From: Polynucleobacter sp. IMCC 30228 | Lineage (GTDB): Bacteria; Pseudomonadota; Gammaproteobacteria; Burkholderiales; Burkholderiaceae | DNA length: 64,000 nucleotides | Direction: 5' to 3' | Assembly: GCF_021395205.1 (NCBI RefSeq) | Contig: NZ_JAJVCS010000001.1 | Coordinates: 682,001 to 746,000, forward strand | Shown here: one piece after another, positions 1-8,914 of the stretch | Numbering within the stretch: position 1 is the stretch's first letter | How the letters are laid out: each line of letters starts with the position of its first letter | Notes under the pieces: model-generated | The model's database searches: none | The model's input: the letters and a program-made list of their open reading frames with translations, nothing else | What the model was told of the DNA's origin: nothing | Made by a program: the position numbers and the translations under genes

Positions 1-631
1 AGGCGATTTCTTTTTACACGTTGATCGCCATTTAGACTTAGTGATTCAAAATTATGGCAACTGGGCCTATGGCATTCTGTTTGCTATTGTATTTGCAGAA
101 ACAGGTTTAGTTATTGCCCCCTTTTTGCCTGGCGACTCCCTATTATTTATTGCTGGGGCCTATTGCGCCACTGGCCAATTTAATATGCTCACCTTATGCA
201 GTGGTTTACTACTTGCTGCAGTCGTGGGTAATACTGTCAATTATTTTATTGGTCGCTGGATTGGGGAAAAAGTGTTTGCCAGTCAATCACGTTGGATTGA
301 TCAAGCTGCGTTACGTAAGACCCACGCATTTTATGAAAAGCATGGCGGTAAGACCATTATTTTGGCACGTTTTTTACCTATCGTCCGTACCTTTGCGCCA
401 TTTGTCGCTGGTGTTTCTGCAATGAATTTTGCCCGCTTCCAATTTTTTAATATTGTTGGTGCTGCAATCTGGGTGGTAGGTCTCGTAGTGGCAGGATATT
501 TTTTCGGCAACATTCCAATCATTCGGGAAAACTTAAATGTGATTGTTTTAGTTGGGGTTGGAGCAGCTGCCTTGCCGGTAGCTTTCGCTGCATTAGTGAA
601 GATGGTGCAAGCGCTGCGCCAGAAGCCATGA
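1..631 (+). CDS. DedA family membrane protein, 5' end cut off by the window
   Basis: This is a DedA/SNARE-associated family integral membrane protein, a family linked to envelope homeostasis and lipid carrier recycling. The reading frame is open from base 2 and encodes family-typical residues (FLHVDRHLDL) before the GTG at 41, so that GTG is an internal valine and the true start lies outside the window. Visible signatures are the E-T-G-L-V-I-A-P-F-L-P-G-D segment near the start and the R-F-x-P-x-x-R-x-F-A-P-x-x-A-G segment in the middle, both conserved in the family, plus several hydrophobic helices. It ends 10 bases before the convergent SirB1-type gene with no terminator hairpin between them. 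Confidence 0.93.
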   Translation, partial: GDFFLHVDRHLDLVIQNYGNWAYGILFAIVFAETGLVIAPFLPGDSLLFIAGAYCATGQFNMLTLCSGLLLAAVVGNTVNYFIGRWIGEKVFASQSRWIDQAALRKTHAFYEKHGGKTIILARFLPIVRTFAPFVAGVSAMNFARFQFFNIVGAAIWVVGLVVAGYFFGNIPIIRENLNVIVLVGVGAAALPVAFAALVKMVQALRQKP

Positions 632-641
632 AGCTTAAAAA

Positions 642-1484
642 TTAGTTTTGCCGACTCTGATTTTCTAAGGTGGCAATGTGTTCACGAATTTCTTCGGCAT
701 CGCCTGCCTCAGGCGAGGCCACCAGGTAGCGCTGCATATCTTCAAGTGCTGGACGCAAATATTCTAGCTGGGCAAGAATGAGCCCACGATCCCGAATCTC
801 TTCGATCGAATCAGGTAGCAAAATAACTAAACGTTGTTGTACCCCCAACAATCTCTCCCAGCGCTCGTTTTCGGTGTAAATCAACTTTAGATTACGCAGA
901 AAGCGCGACAGAATTTCACGGGGGCTAGAGGCGCGTAAAAAAATATTTAAAGGCAAACTAATTTCATCTTGATAGCCCTTGGCGTCTAAATAGGGATCCA
1001 ACATCTCCTGCAATTCATTCTTTGATAACGAGGCGCCCGTTAGGGGATCCATAATAATTTCACCTTGCTGCAAGGAGATGCGCATCATGAAATGATTGGG
1101 AAAAGAAACTCCACGAATCTTGAGCCCAATTTGATGGCCTAATTCCATCATCAGCATTGCCAGAGAGATTGGTATTCCGCGCCGACTTTCAATAATATGA
1201 TGGAGATAAGAATTTTCAGGCGCGTAAAAATCATTTGGATTGGGGCCGAACCCTAGCTCACTATAAAAAAAATGTTTTAGATGCTGTAGTTTTTGTACCG
1301 CCGAAGTTTCGGGGGTGATGCGCTGTTTGAGTCGCTTGCCAAGTTGATCAATTTGATCAAGAACAGTCTGTACATCTAAGTCAGGAAATGCATGCTGAGC
1401 AACGGCAACCGCAGCCTCGGTAAGAGGAAAATAGTCGTCTTCTGCTACCAGAGACGCAAAGTAGTCAAGTTGTCGTGTGGGCAT
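642..1484 (-). CDS. SirB1 family protein (transglutaminase-like fold plus TPR)
   Basis: The 280-residue protein belongs to the SirB1/YchA-like family, with an N-terminal transglutaminase-like domain and a C-terminal tetratricopeptide-like helical part. The conserved core is the stretch Y-L-H-H-I-I-E-S-R-R-G-I-P-I-S-L-A followed by R-G-V-S-F-P-N-H-F. The biochemical role of the family is not established. The ATG is preceded by a strong GGAGGT ribosome-binding site. It lies 5 bases downstream of murJ on the same strand, so the two are probably cotranscribed. Confidence 0.85.
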   Translation of the reverse strand: MPTRQLDYFASLVAEDDYFPLTEAAVAVAQHAFPDLDVQTVLDQIDQLGKRLKQRITPETSAVQKLQHLKHFFYSELGFGPNPNDFYAPENSYLHHIIESRRGIPISLAMLMMELGHQIGLKIRGVSFPNHFMMRISLQQGEIIMDPLTGASLSKNELQEMLDPYLDAKGYQDEISLPLNIFLRASSPREILSRFLRNLKLIYTENERWERLLGVQQRLVILLPDSIEEIRDRGLILAQLEYLRPALEDMQRYLVASPEAGDAEEIREHIATLENQSRQN

Positions 1485-1489
1485 ACCTC

Positions 1490-3046
1490 CTATTTTGCAT
1501 GACGTAAGAAATTTTGCCAGCGAATTCCACCAAGTCTAATGCCGATAAAGTAAATTACTGCCGCTAGGCTAAGCCAGCCAACCAGAAGACCAATCCGCAG
1601 CCAAGGCTGTGCTTGTAAGTCGATCCAGTTATGGGCTTGCGAACCATAATGCAATATCAGACCCAAGGGAATTAAGCCTACCCCGAGTCGTGCTAAATAT
1701 TTCCACCAACCCGCTGAAGTTGGCAGTGCCCCCCGCCAGCAAAGGCCAATCCACAACATCGCCGCGTTTAGGCAAGCACCTAAGCCAACAGATAAAGCTA
1801 AGCCAGCATGCCCTAGCCAGGGAACAAAGACCAGGTTTGCCAGTTGGGTTGAAACTAAAACCACCAAGGCAATTTTGACTGGGGTGCGAATGTCTTGCCG
1901 AGAATAGAAGCCTGGGGCCAAAATTTTTACCAAAATTAGACCCACTAAGCCCACCCCATAGGCGGCTAAGGCGCGTTGGGTCATCATCACATCAAGCGCA
2001 CTGAACCGCCCATAGTGATAGAGCACGGCAGCAATTGGCTCACCAAATAAAAATAGCGCTAATGCACAAGGCGCAGCCAACAGAAAAGTCAACTGCAAAC
2101 CCCAAACCAACAGTTCCTCAGCATGTTTAAGGTCTTGATTAGCATTGGCTTTACTAAGGCTTGGCAATAAGACAGTACCGAGCGCTACGCCAAGCAGTGC
2201 GGTGGGAAACTCCATGAGGCGGTCTGCATAGGTTAACCATGAAACACTTCCCGTAGTTAAGCGCGAAGCGATATTCGTGTTGATTAAGAGGGAAATTTGC
2301 GCAACCGAGACCGCAAACACCGCCGGCCCCATTAAGCGCAACACCCGTCGGGAATCTGGGCTGATAAAGGCTTGGTGAATAGCGCTCGGCAGAATGCCAA
2401 TGCGCGGCAATAGACCTAAACGCTTAAGGGCGGGAATTTGAATCAGCAGCTGCAGTAGGCCGCCGACTAAAACGCCAATACTCAGGGCATAAATGGGTTG
2501 CTCTAATTGCGGAGCGAGCCAAATAGCGCTGATGATTAAGGCCAAATTGAGTAAAACGGGGGTAAAGGCGGGGAGCGCAAAACGCTGATAGGTATTCAAA
2601 ATACCAGCAGAAAGTGAAACCAGTGAAATGAAGCCGATATAAGGAAACATGATGCGGGTCATGACCACGCTGGCCTCGAAAGCAGGTCCGCCGGTCAAAC
2701 CCGTAGCGATTAACAAAATAAGTAATGGTGCCGCCAGCACCCCAAGCCCAACAGTAAACAGCAACAACCAAAATAAAAGGGTGGCAACTGCGTTAATCAG
2801 CGCCTGCGACTTGGCTGGCTCACCTCGGGCAACAATTTCTCCCAAAATTGGCACAAAAGCTTGTGAAAAAGCGCCTTCGGCGAATAAACGACGGAGTAAG
2901 TTGGGTAATCTAAAGGCAACGTTATACGCATCAGTCCACTCTGAAGCCCCAAAACTTCGGGCAATCAGAGTTTCACGTAAAAGGCCAGTTATCCGAGATA
3001 ACATCGTCAAAGCACTCACTTTGGCGGCAGCGGAAAGCAGATTCAT
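1490..3046 (-). CDS. murJ: Lipid II flippase MurJ
   Basis: MurJ (MviN) flips the peptidoglycan precursor lipid II across the inner membrane. The 518-residue length and roughly 14 hydrophobic helices fit the MOP-superfamily flippase. The N-terminus shows the family pattern S-A-A-K-V-S-A-L-T-M-L-S-R-I-T-G-L-L-R-E-T, followed by A-Y-N-V-A-F-R-L-P-N-L-L-R-R-L-F-A-E-G-A-F, which carries conserved arginines of the central cavity. It is divergent from rpsT, an arrangement common in Burkholderiales, with about 140 bases between them. Confidence 0.97.
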   Translation of the reverse strand: MNLLSAAAKVSALTMLSRITGLLRETLIARSFGASEWTDAYNVAFRLPNLLRRLFAEGAFSQAFVPILGEIVARGEPAKSQALINAVATLLFWLLLFTVGLGVLAAPLLILLIATGLTGGPAFEASVVMTRIMFPYIGFISLVSLSAGILNTYQRFALPAFTPVLLNLALIISAIWLAPQLEQPIYALSIGVLVGGLLQLLIQIPALKRLGLLPRIGILPSAIHQAFISPDSRRVLRLMGPAVFAVSVAQISLLINTNIASRLTTGSVSWLTYADRLMEFPTALLGVALGTVLLPSLSKANANQDLKHAEELLVWGLQLTFLLAAPCALALFLFGEPIAAVLYHYGRFSALDVMMTQRALAAYGVGLVGLILVKILAPGFYSRQDIRTPVKIALVVLVSTQLANLVFVPWLGHAGLALSVGLGACLNAAMLWIGLCWRGALPTSAGWWKYLARLGVGLIPLGLILHYGSQAHNWIDLQAQPWLRIGLLVGWLSLAAVIYFIGIRLGGIRWQNFLRHAK

Positions 3047-3186
3047 GGGCTGATTTTCCCCTATTTATTGGTCTACTGGGCTTTTTTGGCCCTTTCAGGT
3101 AAAATCTTGGTTTTTAGCGAACACCCAAGGCTTCTCGCAAGTGTTCGCATATTTTGACAAATCGGAATGAATAGGCAGGTTTAAAG

Positions 3187-3450
3187 ATGGCCAATACCGC
3201 ACAAGCGCGCAAACGCGCTCGGCAAGCAGTAAAACAAAATGAGCATAATTCGAGCTTGCGTTCGAAGTTACGCACATCCATTAAGGCTGTGCGTAAAGCA
3301 GTTGAGGCGGGCGATAAAGCGGCTGCTGCGAAAGTATTTGTTGCTACTCAAGTCACTATCGACAAAATTTCAGATAAAAAAATCGCCCATAAAAATACTG
3401 CCGCGCGACAAAAATCCCGTTTATCAGCTGCTATTAAGGCGATGGCTTAG
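3187..3450 (+). CDS. rpsT: 30S ribosomal protein S20
   Basis: Small basic protein of 87 residues that binds 16S rRNA in the 30S subunit. The start [13 protein letters not shown] and the end [11 protein letters not shown] are typical of S20. The gene is monocistronic: it is divergent from murJ and followed directly by a strong terminator. A candidate extended -10 (GG-TAAAAT, 3098-3105) lies upstream, but I see no good -35. Confidence 0.97.
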   Translation: MANTAQARKRARQAVKQNEHNSSLRSKLRTSIKAVRKAVEAGDKAAAAKVFVATQVTIDKISDKKIAHKNTAARQKSRLSAAIKAMA

Positions 3451-3472
3451 TTCTTTTTTCGTAATTCAACTC

Positions 3473-3505
3473 AAGCCCGCTCCATTTTTGAGCGGGTTTT
3501 TGTTT
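3473..3505 (+). terminator. Rho-independent terminator of rpsT
   Basis: The stem CCCGCTC (3476-3482) pairs perfectly with GAGCGGG (3490-3496). It can be extended outward by A-T and G-T pairs and is followed by TTTTTGTTTT. It lies 22 bases after the rpsT stop and just outside the 3' end of the convergent DUF3579 gene. Confidence 0.9.
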
Positions 3506-3518
3506 TACAGCTTGGCTT

Positions 3519-3821
3519 TTAGGTTTTGGGTTCGAAGACACAGGCCTCCTCAATTGGAAGGCCATTGTCTTTAGCAAAATTAAGCAAAAAATCGAGCGCC
3601 ATGGGGTCTAGATCATGTATGCGAGTATCGATGACAACGAATTTAACATTGGCAATGACAACAGGTCGAGCGAAGGGAGAATAAGTAAAGCGAGGATCAC
3701 CAGCATCACCAAGGGGGCGAAAGCTTGCCATGACTCCGCAAAGGCGCTCAGCCCAGTCGCTGGGCCTAAAGGGTCTGCCATTTGCAGTGATGCCTTGGAT
3801 AAACAGGGTTTTATGAATCAC
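3519..3821 (-). CDS. DUF3579 family protein
   Basis: A 100-residue protein of the betaproteobacterial DUF3579 family, function unknown. The family pattern is visible in F-x-Q-G-I-T-A-N-G-R-P-F-R-P-S-D-W-A-E-R-L-C-G-V near the N-terminus and in the segment R-F-T-Y-S-P-F-A-R-P. The start codon is GTG at 3821. It is divergent from argF with only 50 bases between the two starts; the family is often found beside argF/argG in this order, which suggests but does not prove a link to arginine metabolism. Confidence 0.85.
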   Translation of the reverse strand: MIHKTLFIQGITANGRPFRPSDWAERLCGVMASFRPLGDAGDPRFTYSPFARPVVIANVKFVVIDTRIHDLDPMALDFLLNFAKDNGLPIEEACVFEPKT

Positions 3822-3871
3822 GTTTTAAGACAGTCAAGATAGAGCAATATAAGCTTAAGATTATTATTTTA

Positions 3872-4891
3872 GTGGGTGATATTTTGGACAAAATAGAAAA
3901 TCAATCCGTTTCTGGGCATGCTAGTTTAGCTTCCTTGGCTAAACCGCAGGTACCTGGCCAAATCAAACATTACCTCCAGTTTGCTGATTTAACACGAGCC
4001 GAATACGATTATTTGCTATCGCGTACAGCTTGGTTAAAAGAGCGCTTTAAACGTTACGAAACTTGGCATCCCTTGCATGATCGAACCTTGGCCATGATTT
4101 TTGAAAAACATTCCACCCGCACGCGTTTGTCATTTGAGGCGGGAATACATCAATTGGGCGGTCATGCTGTCTATCTCAATACCCGTGACACCCAATTGGG
4201 CAGGGGCGAGCCAGTGGAAGATGCCGCGCAGGTTATCTCGCGGATGACAGACATTATTATGATTCGTACTTTTGGCCAAGACATCATCGAACGCTTTGCG
4301 GCAAACTCACGGGTGCCAGTCATTAATGGGTTAACTAACGAATTTCATCCCTGCCAAGTGTTAACGGATATTTTTACTTTTGTCGAAGCCCGTGGGCCGA
4401 TTCAAGGAAAAACCGTAGCCTGGGTTGGAGATGCCAACAATATGGCTTACACCTGGATTCAAGCCGCTGAGTGCTTAGATTTTCAATTGCGCTTTTCAGC
4501 GCCCGAAGGATATCAACTCGATCGGGCACGTTTAAGTGGTGCTGCTTTAAATCACCTCATGATCTGTGCCGACCCGCGGGATGCAGTCAAGGGTGCCGAC
4601 TTAGTAACGACCGATGTCTGGACAAGCATGGGATACGAAGATCAAAATACTATGCGGATGAAGGCATTTAAAGATTGGATGGTCACAGAAGAATTGATGG
4701 CGCTAGCTAATCCAAGTGCCTTATTTATGCATTGCTTACCAGCACATCGAGGCGAGGAAGTTAGTGCGGCAGTGATTGACGGACCCCAAAGCGTCGTTTG
4801 GGAAGAGGCCGAAAATCGATTACATGTACAAAAGGCTTTAATGGAATACTTATTGTGTGGGCAAATTTCTGCCACGGGCAGCCCTGTTTGA
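3872..4891 (+). CDS. argF: Ornithine carbamoyltransferase
   Basis: Joins carbamoyl phosphate and ornithine to give citrulline in arginine synthesis. The carbamoyl-phosphate motif S-T-R-T-R is at residues 81-85; the H-P-C-Q segment and the ornithine-side H-C-L-P motif are also intact. With the GTG start at 3872 the protein has 339 residues, roughly 25-30 more than usual. The family-typical N-terminus begins around I-K-H-Y-L-Q-F (residue 31), so the extension could be genuine or the true start could be an internal TTG. No clear ribosome-binding site decides this. It sits 33 bases before argG. Confidence 0.95.
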   Translation: MGDILDKIENQSVSGHASLASLAKPQVPGQIKHYLQFADLTRAEYDYLLSRTAWLKERFKRYETWHPLHDRTLAMIFEKHSTRTRLSFEAGIHQLGGHAVYLNTRDTQLGRGEPVEDAAQVISRMTDIIMIRTFGQDIIERFAANSRVPVINGLTNEFHPCQVLTDIFTFVEARGPIQGKTVAWVGDANNMAYTWIQAAECLDFQLRFSAPEGYQLDRARLSGAALNHLMICADPRDAVKGADLVTTDVWTSMGYEDQNTMRMKAFKDWMVTEELMALANPSALFMHCLPAHRGEEVSAAVIDGPQSVVWEEAENRLHVQKALMEYLLCGQISATGSPV

Positions 4892-4924
4892 TAATGTGTC
4901 AACCAATTTAAAACGAGTGGAAGC

Positions 4925-6163
4925 ATGTCTGAAATCAAAAAAGCAGTCTTAGCTTATTCTGGCGGTCTTGATACCAGCGTGATCTTGAAGTGGCTACAAG
5001 ATACCTATCATTGTGAAATCGTCACCTTTACTGCCGATCTGGGTCAGGGCGAAGAGCTTGAGCCGGCGCGCACCAAAGCCTTGCAATTTGGCATTAAGCC
5101 GGAAAATATTTTTATTGACGACTTACGCGAAGAATTTGTACGAGATTTTGTTTTCCCCATGTTTCGCGCTAATACGATTTACGAGGGCGAGTATTTGTTG
5201 GGCACCTCTATTGCTAGACCCCTCATTGCCAAACGCCAAATTGACATTGCCCGCCAAGTCAAAGCAGACGCAGTTTCCCATGGCGCCACCGGCAAGGGTA
5301 ATGATCAGGTTCGTTTTGAGTTAGGTTATTACGCTCTTGAGCCCGGCATTAAGGTCATTGCACCCTGGCGTGAGTGGGATTTATTGTCGCGCGAAAAATT
5401 AATGGCTTACGCCGAGCAGCATGGCATACCAATTGAAATGAAACACCAGCAAGGTGGTTCACCATACTCGATGGATGCGAATCTATTGCATATTAGTTAC
5501 GAAGGTCGGCACTTAGAAAATCCCAATGCGGAAGCTGAAGAATCGATGTGGCGCTGGACAGTTGCACCTGAAAAAGCACCGGATACCGCCGCCGTCATTG
5601 AAATTGAATTTCGTGCGGGCGACCCCATTGCCATTGACGGTAAGGCTTATCAACCCCACGAACTCTTAGCGGAATTAAATCGTCTTGGGGGTATGCATGG
5701 CATTGGCCGACTCGATTTAGTGGAAAACCGCTTCGTCGGCATGAAGAGTCGCGGCTGCTACGAAACCCCTGGCGGTACGATTTTGCTTAAAGCCCATCGG
5801 GGCATTGAAAGTATTACGCTGGATCGCGAAGTGGCGCACTTAAAAGATGACTTGATGCCGCGTTATGCCAGCCTTATTTATAACGGCTACTGGTGGTCGC
5901 CTGAGCGCCTTGCTTTACAAACTTTAATTGATCATACCCAGCGTAATGTCAATGGGGTGGTGCGCTTGAAATTATACAAAGGCTCGGTAAGCGTTATTTC
6001 ACGTGATTCGGCTAATACTTTATTTGATCAAACGATTGCTACTTTTGATGACGATGGCGGTGCCTATAATCAAGCCGATGCTGGCGGGTTTATTAAACTC
6101 AACGCGTTGCGGATGCGTATTGCAGAAATCGCAAAGCGCAAATTAAAGAAAACGAAAGGCTAG
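4925..6163 (+). CDS. argG: Argininosuccinate synthase
   Basis: Catalyses ATP-dependent condensation of citrulline and aspartate. The 412-residue protein carries the N-type ATP pyrophosphatase P-loop [10 protein letters not shown] near residues 10-19 and the substrate-binding segments [14 protein letters not shown] and [18 protein letters not shown] ribosome-binding site precedes the ATG. It follows argF and is 2 bases from ppnP, so an argF-argG-ppnP operon is likely. Confidence 0.97.
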   Translation: MSEIKKAVLAYSGGLDTSVILKWLQDTYHCEIVTFTADLGQGEELEPARTKALQFGIKPENIFIDDLREEFVRDFVFPMFRANTIYEGEYLLGTSIARPLIAKRQIDIARQVKADAVSHGATGKGNDQVRFELGYYALEPGIKVIAPWREWDLLSREKLMAYAEQHGIPIEMKHQQGGSPYSMDANLLHISYEGRHLENPNAEAEESMWRWTVAPEKAPDTAAVIEIEFRAGDPIAIDGKAYQPHELLAELNRLGGMHGIGRLDLVENRFVGMKSRGCYETPGGTILLKAHRGIESITLDREVAHLKDDLMPRYASLIYNGYWWSPERLALQTLIDHTQRNVNGVVRLKLYKGSVSVISRDSANTLFDQTIATFDDDGGAYNQADAGGFIKLNALRMRIAEIAKRKLKKTKG

Positions 6164-6165
6164 AG

Positions 6166-6471
6166 ATGCAATTTGAGCAGGTTGCGGTTGGTAAAAAAGC
6201 CAATATTTATTATGACGGCAAGTGCGTCTCGCATACCGTTACCCTAGCTGATGGAACCCGCAAATCGGTAGGGGTGATTTTGCCAAGCACCCTAAAGTTT
6301 GAGCTCAGCACTAAAGAAATCATGGAAGTCGTGGATGGATGCGCTTATGTCAGCATTGATGGCGCCCCCGAAAGGGCATTTGCTGCTGGTGAAAGTTGGA
6401 CGGTTGAGGCGGGTGGTTATTTTATAGTGCGCACCACCGCTCCAGTGCACTATGTTTGCCACTTTGGCTAA
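6166..6471 (+). CDS. ppnP: Pyrimidine/purine nucleoside phosphorylase PpnP (YaiE family)
   Basis: A 101-residue single-cupin protein of the PpnP family, which phosphorolyses several nucleosides to base plus ribose-1-phosphate. The length and pattern (V-G-V-I-L-P, F-E-L-S-T, G-E-S-W-x-V-x-x-G-x-x-F) match the family. The start is 2 bases after the argG stop, so it depends on argFG transcription. A short imperfect hairpin (GCCTT-CGTT-AAGGC, 6482-6495) without a T tract follows; I do not call it a terminator. Confidence 0.9.
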   Translation: MQFEQVAVGKKANIYYDGKCVSHTVTLADGTRKSVGVILPSTLKFELSTKEIMEVVDGCAYVSIDGAPERAFAAGESWTVEAGGYFIVRTTAPVHYVCHFG

Positions 6472-6509
6472 AGTCGCCCTAGCCTTCGTTAAGGCGTGGG
6501 TTGCTGGTG

Positions 6510-7013
6510 TCAGTTTTTAGGTAGTCCCTGAATCAGCGTACCAGGACCTAAGGCGCGCTCTGCAAACCATTTTTGATTCATCTCTAAAGCAAAGCGAATA
6601 GGTGCTTTGGGACAATGATTGTTAGTGGTATCAGCCTGCATTTCCTCGATGTTCACAATCTTGCTATCGTCGCCAATAAAAGCAATAGAGAGCGGAATTT
6701 TGGTATTGCTCATCCAAAAACAATGCCCCGCCTTTTGTTCAAAAATAAAGAGCATGCCCGCATTTTGAGCCATGACAGTGCGATACATCAGACCAGTTTG
6801 CCGTGCTTGGGGGGTCGCAGCCACTTCGACCTGAAGGCGATATATACCGGTTTTAAGCTCAATCACTGGTAGACCGGGGTTAGGGCTACTATTTTGTGCT
6901 AAACCAGCTGTCGTGAGGCCAAAGAAGCCCAGAAATAAGCTCAACGCTAAGGTCACTAGCCCAAAATGGGGTATGTGAGTCAAGCGGGTCTGTTTAAGTA
7001 GCATATTTTTCAT
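6510..7013 (-). CDS. DUF192 family secreted protein
   Basis: A DUF192 protein of 167 residues, function unknown, with a hydrophobic N-terminal signal segment ending around G-L-A-Q-N and therefore probably exported. The DUF192 core follows: R-Q-T-G-L-M-Y-R and then G-M-L-F-I-F-E-Q-K-A-G-H-C-F-W-M-S-N-T-K-I-P-L, with the characteristic W-M-x-N-T pattern. I take the ATG at 7013; a TTG at 7028 and an ATG at 7004 are also possible, and no ribosome-binding site settles it. Confidence 0.88.
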   Translation of the reverse strand: MKNMLLKQTRLTHIPHFGLVTLALSLFLGFFGLTTAGLAQNSSPNPGLPVIELKTGIYRLQVEVAATPQARQTGLMYRTVMAQNAGMLFIFEQKAGHCFWMSNTKIPLSIAFIGDDSKIVNIEEMQADTTNNHCPKAPIRFALEMNQKWFAERALGPGTLIQGLPKN

Positions 7014-7102
7014 AGTTTGAAAGCCCAATTTTATGGGTTAGTTCGCTAGCTCATGCGAAAATAGTAGAAGTTATAACTCAATATCCCTCTGGAGAAGTGT
7101 GA

Positions 7103-8353
7103 ATGTATAAGCATATTAAAGTGCCTGCTGGCGAAAAAATCACTGTTAATCAAGATTTCTCAATTAACGTACCCGATCATCCAATTATTCCAGTAATTGA
7201 AGGCGATGGGATTGGTGCTGATATTACGCCTGTAATGATCAAGGTAGTGGATGCAGCAGTTGCCAAAGCTTACGGTGGTAAACGCAAAATTGCTTGGATG
7301 GAAGTTTATGCGGGCTCTAAGGCAACTCAGGTGTATGGCCCCGATGTATGGATGCCAGAAGAAACCCTAGAAGCCGTTAAAGAATACGTGGTTTCAATTA
7401 AAGGCCCTTTGCACACGCCAGTGGGCGGCGGCATTCGCTCTTTAAACGTGGCCTTGCGTCAAGCCTTAGATTTGTATTTATGTTTGCGTCCAGTGCGTTA
7501 TTTCAAGGGAGTTCCCTCACCACTTCGTGAACCTGAAAAAACCGATATGGTTATTTTTCGCGAAAATTCAGAAGATATTTATGCTGGCATTGAATGGGAA
7601 GCTGGCTCACCAGAAGCCAAAAAAATGGTTGATTTTCTGATTAAAGAAATGGGCGTTAAGAAAATTCGCTTTCCCAATACCTCGAGCATTGGCATTAAGC
7701 CAGTGTCGAAAGAGGGTACCGAGCGTTTGGTACGTAAAGCGATTCAGTATGCAATTGATAATGACAAATCTTCAGTGACTATCGTGCACAAAGGCAACAT
7801 CATGAAATTTACCGAAGGTGGTTTTCGTGACTGGAGTTATGGCTTAGCGCAAAATGAATTTGGCGCGCAACTGATTGATGGCGGACCTTGGTGCAAAATG
7901 AAGAATCCCAAGACTGGCAAAGACATCATCATTAAGGATGTGATCGCGGATGCGTTCTTGCAGCAAATTTTGCTACGCCCTAATGAATACAGCGTGATTG
8001 CCACGTTAAATTTGAATGGCGATTATGTATCCGATGCCTTAGCAGCTCAAGTAGGCGGCATTGGAATTGCGCCTGGCGCCAATATGTCCGATAGCATTGC
8101 CATGTTTGAGGCAACCCATGGCACCGCACCAAAATACGCCGGTAAAGATTATGTCAACCCGGGTTCAGAAATTCTCTCCGCTGAAATGATGTTGCGTCAT
8201 ATGGGCTGGACCGAAGCTGCCGATCTAATTATTTCGTCAATGGAAAAAGCCATTCTTTCGAAAAAAGTGACTTATGACTTTGCGCGTGTATTAGAGGGCG
8301 CTACGCAGGTATCGTGTTCTGGGTTTGGCGACGCAATGATTGCAAATATGTAA
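7103..8353 (+). CDS. icd: NADP-dependent isocitrate dehydrogenase
   Basis: Oxidatively decarboxylates isocitrate to 2-oxoglutarate in the citric acid cycle. The 416-residue length and motifs match the E. coli-type homodimeric enzyme: V-I-E-G-D-G-I-G near residue 33, the substrate loop around [13 protein letters not shown], and the C-terminal [17 protein letters not shown] ribosome-binding site lies 8 bases before the ATG, and TATAAC at 7072-7077 is a possible -10. It is convergent with the cold-shock gene across a bidirectional terminator. Confidence 0.97.
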   Translation: MYKHIKVPAGEKITVNQDFSINVPDHPIIPVIEGDGIGADITPVMIKVVDAAVAKAYGGKRKIAWMEVYAGSKATQVYGPDVWMPEETLEAVKEYVVSIKGPLHTPVGGGIRSLNVALRQALDLYLCLRPVRYFKGVPSPLREPEKTDMVIFRENSEDIYAGIEWEAGSPEAKKMVDFLIKEMGVKKIRFPNTSSIGIKPVSKEGTERLVRKAIQYAIDNDKSSVTIVHKGNIMKFTEGGFRDWSYGLAQNEFGAQLIDGGPWCKMKNPKTGKDIIIKDVIADAFLQQILLRPNEYSVIATLNLNGDYVSDALAAQVGGIGIAPGANMSDSIAMFEATHGTAPKYAGKDYVNPGSEILSAEMMLRHMGWTEAADLIISSMEKAILSKKVTYDFARVLEGATQVSCSGFGDAMIANM

Positions 8354-8370
8354 AGCTGAAAAAAGGTCAA

Positions 8371-8400
8371 AAAAAACCCAGGGCACGCCCTGGGTTTTTA
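8371..8400. terminator. Bidirectional terminator between icd and the cold-shock gene
   Basis: A perfect hairpin, AAAAAACCCAGGG (8371-8383) against CCCTGGGTTTTT (8388-8399) around a CACG loop. It has an A tract on one side and a T tract on the other, so it can stop transcription from both converging genes. Confidence 0.93.
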
Positions 8401-8420
8401 ATTTCATTAGGAAGTTTTTA

Positions 8421-8624
8421 TCAAGCGCCTTGAATATTCGTCGCTTGCTTGCCTTTAGGTCCTTGGGTAATGTCAAACGTTACCTTTTGGCCTTCTTTGA
8501 GGGTTTTGAAACCGCCCATAGTAATCGCACTGAAATGCGCGAACAGCTCTTCTTCACCATCATCGGGTTTAATAAACCCGAAACCTTTTGCATCATTAAA
8601 CCACTTAACAACTCCGGTCGCCAT
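8421..8624 (-). CDS. Cold-shock domain protein (CspA family)
   Basis: A 67-residue single cold-shock domain that binds single-stranded RNA/DNA. RNP1 (K-G-F-G-F-I) and RNP2 (L-F-A-H-F) are intact, as is the start [10 protein letters not shown]. The gene has a good TTGACA promoter about 110 bases upstream, so its mRNA probably has a leader of about 106 nt, as in other csp genes where the leader controls translation. Which paralogue it is cannot be decided here. Confidence 0.95.
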   Translation of the reverse strand: MATGVVKWFNDAKGFGFIKPDDGEEELFAHFSAITMGGFKTLKEGQKVTFDITQGPKGKQATNIQGA

Positions 8625-8736
8625 GCGAACTCCATTACTTAAACTTGAAACACCCGTGAAAATGGGGGGAATACTTTTTAATCAGTTTCGCTCCAAAACA
8701 CGCCTAATAGAACCTCAATAAGAAGCACTACCCCCG

Positions 8737-8765
8737 ATTGTTTGCCCTTTTTGGTGGCGTGTCAA
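8737..8765 (-). promoter_or_regulatory. Predicted sigma-70 promoter of the cold-shock gene
   Basis: On the minus strand a perfect -35 TTGACA (8765-8760) is followed after exactly 17 bases by AACAAT (8742-8737), 4 of 6 matches to TATAAT. Transcription would start near 8730, giving a 5' leader of about 106 nt before the ATG at 8624. Confidence 0.55.
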
Positions 8766-8878
8766 GGAGTTAAATCGACTTGGGAGTAGGTGATTACCCC
8801 CTTTAATCTGGCAAAAATGCCCCAATATGGGGTAATAAGGTCCTTAGTGAGGGTTTTTTGCAACAAATTCAGCAGTAA

Positions 8879-8907
8879 ATTACAGACTGAGCCTGAGTGT
8901 TTAGAAT
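8879..8907 (+). promoter_or_regulatory. Predicted clpS promoter (leaderless arrangement)
   Basis: ATTACA (8879-8884), 17 bases, then TAGAAT (8902-8907), 5 of 6 matches to TATAAT. The -10 ends 7 bases before the ATG at 8915, so the transcript would begin at or next to the start codon. An alternative pair TTGCAA (8858-8863)/TACAGA (8881-8886) has a poorer -10. Confidence 0.5.
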
Positions 8908-8914
8908 GAATCAT

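Larger units (their letters stand above)
8625..8914. other. Non-coding gap with two short inverted repeats between csp and clpS
   Basis: No convincing gene lies here. It holds the leader and promoter of the cold-shock gene (minus), the clpS promoter (plus), and two small inverted repeats: GATTA/TAATC (8792-8796 and 8804-8808) and CCCCA/TGGGG (8820-8824 and 8828-8832). The repeats lie between the two divergent promoters, a natural place for a regulator to bind, but I recognise no operator consensus. Confidence 0.6.

Noticed and set aside
2649..3053. A 134-codon plus-strand open frame inside murJ
   Set aside because: Antisense to a well-conserved MurJ N-terminus; no family resemblance and no ribosome-binding site.
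6482..6495. GCCTT-CGTT-AAGGC hairpin after ppnP as a terminator
   Set aside because: Only five paired bases and no T tract on either strand.
8340..8721. Plus-strand open frames across the cold-shock gene (8340-8642 and 8449-8721)
   Set aside because: They read through the bidirectional terminator or antisense to the conserved cold-shock domain.
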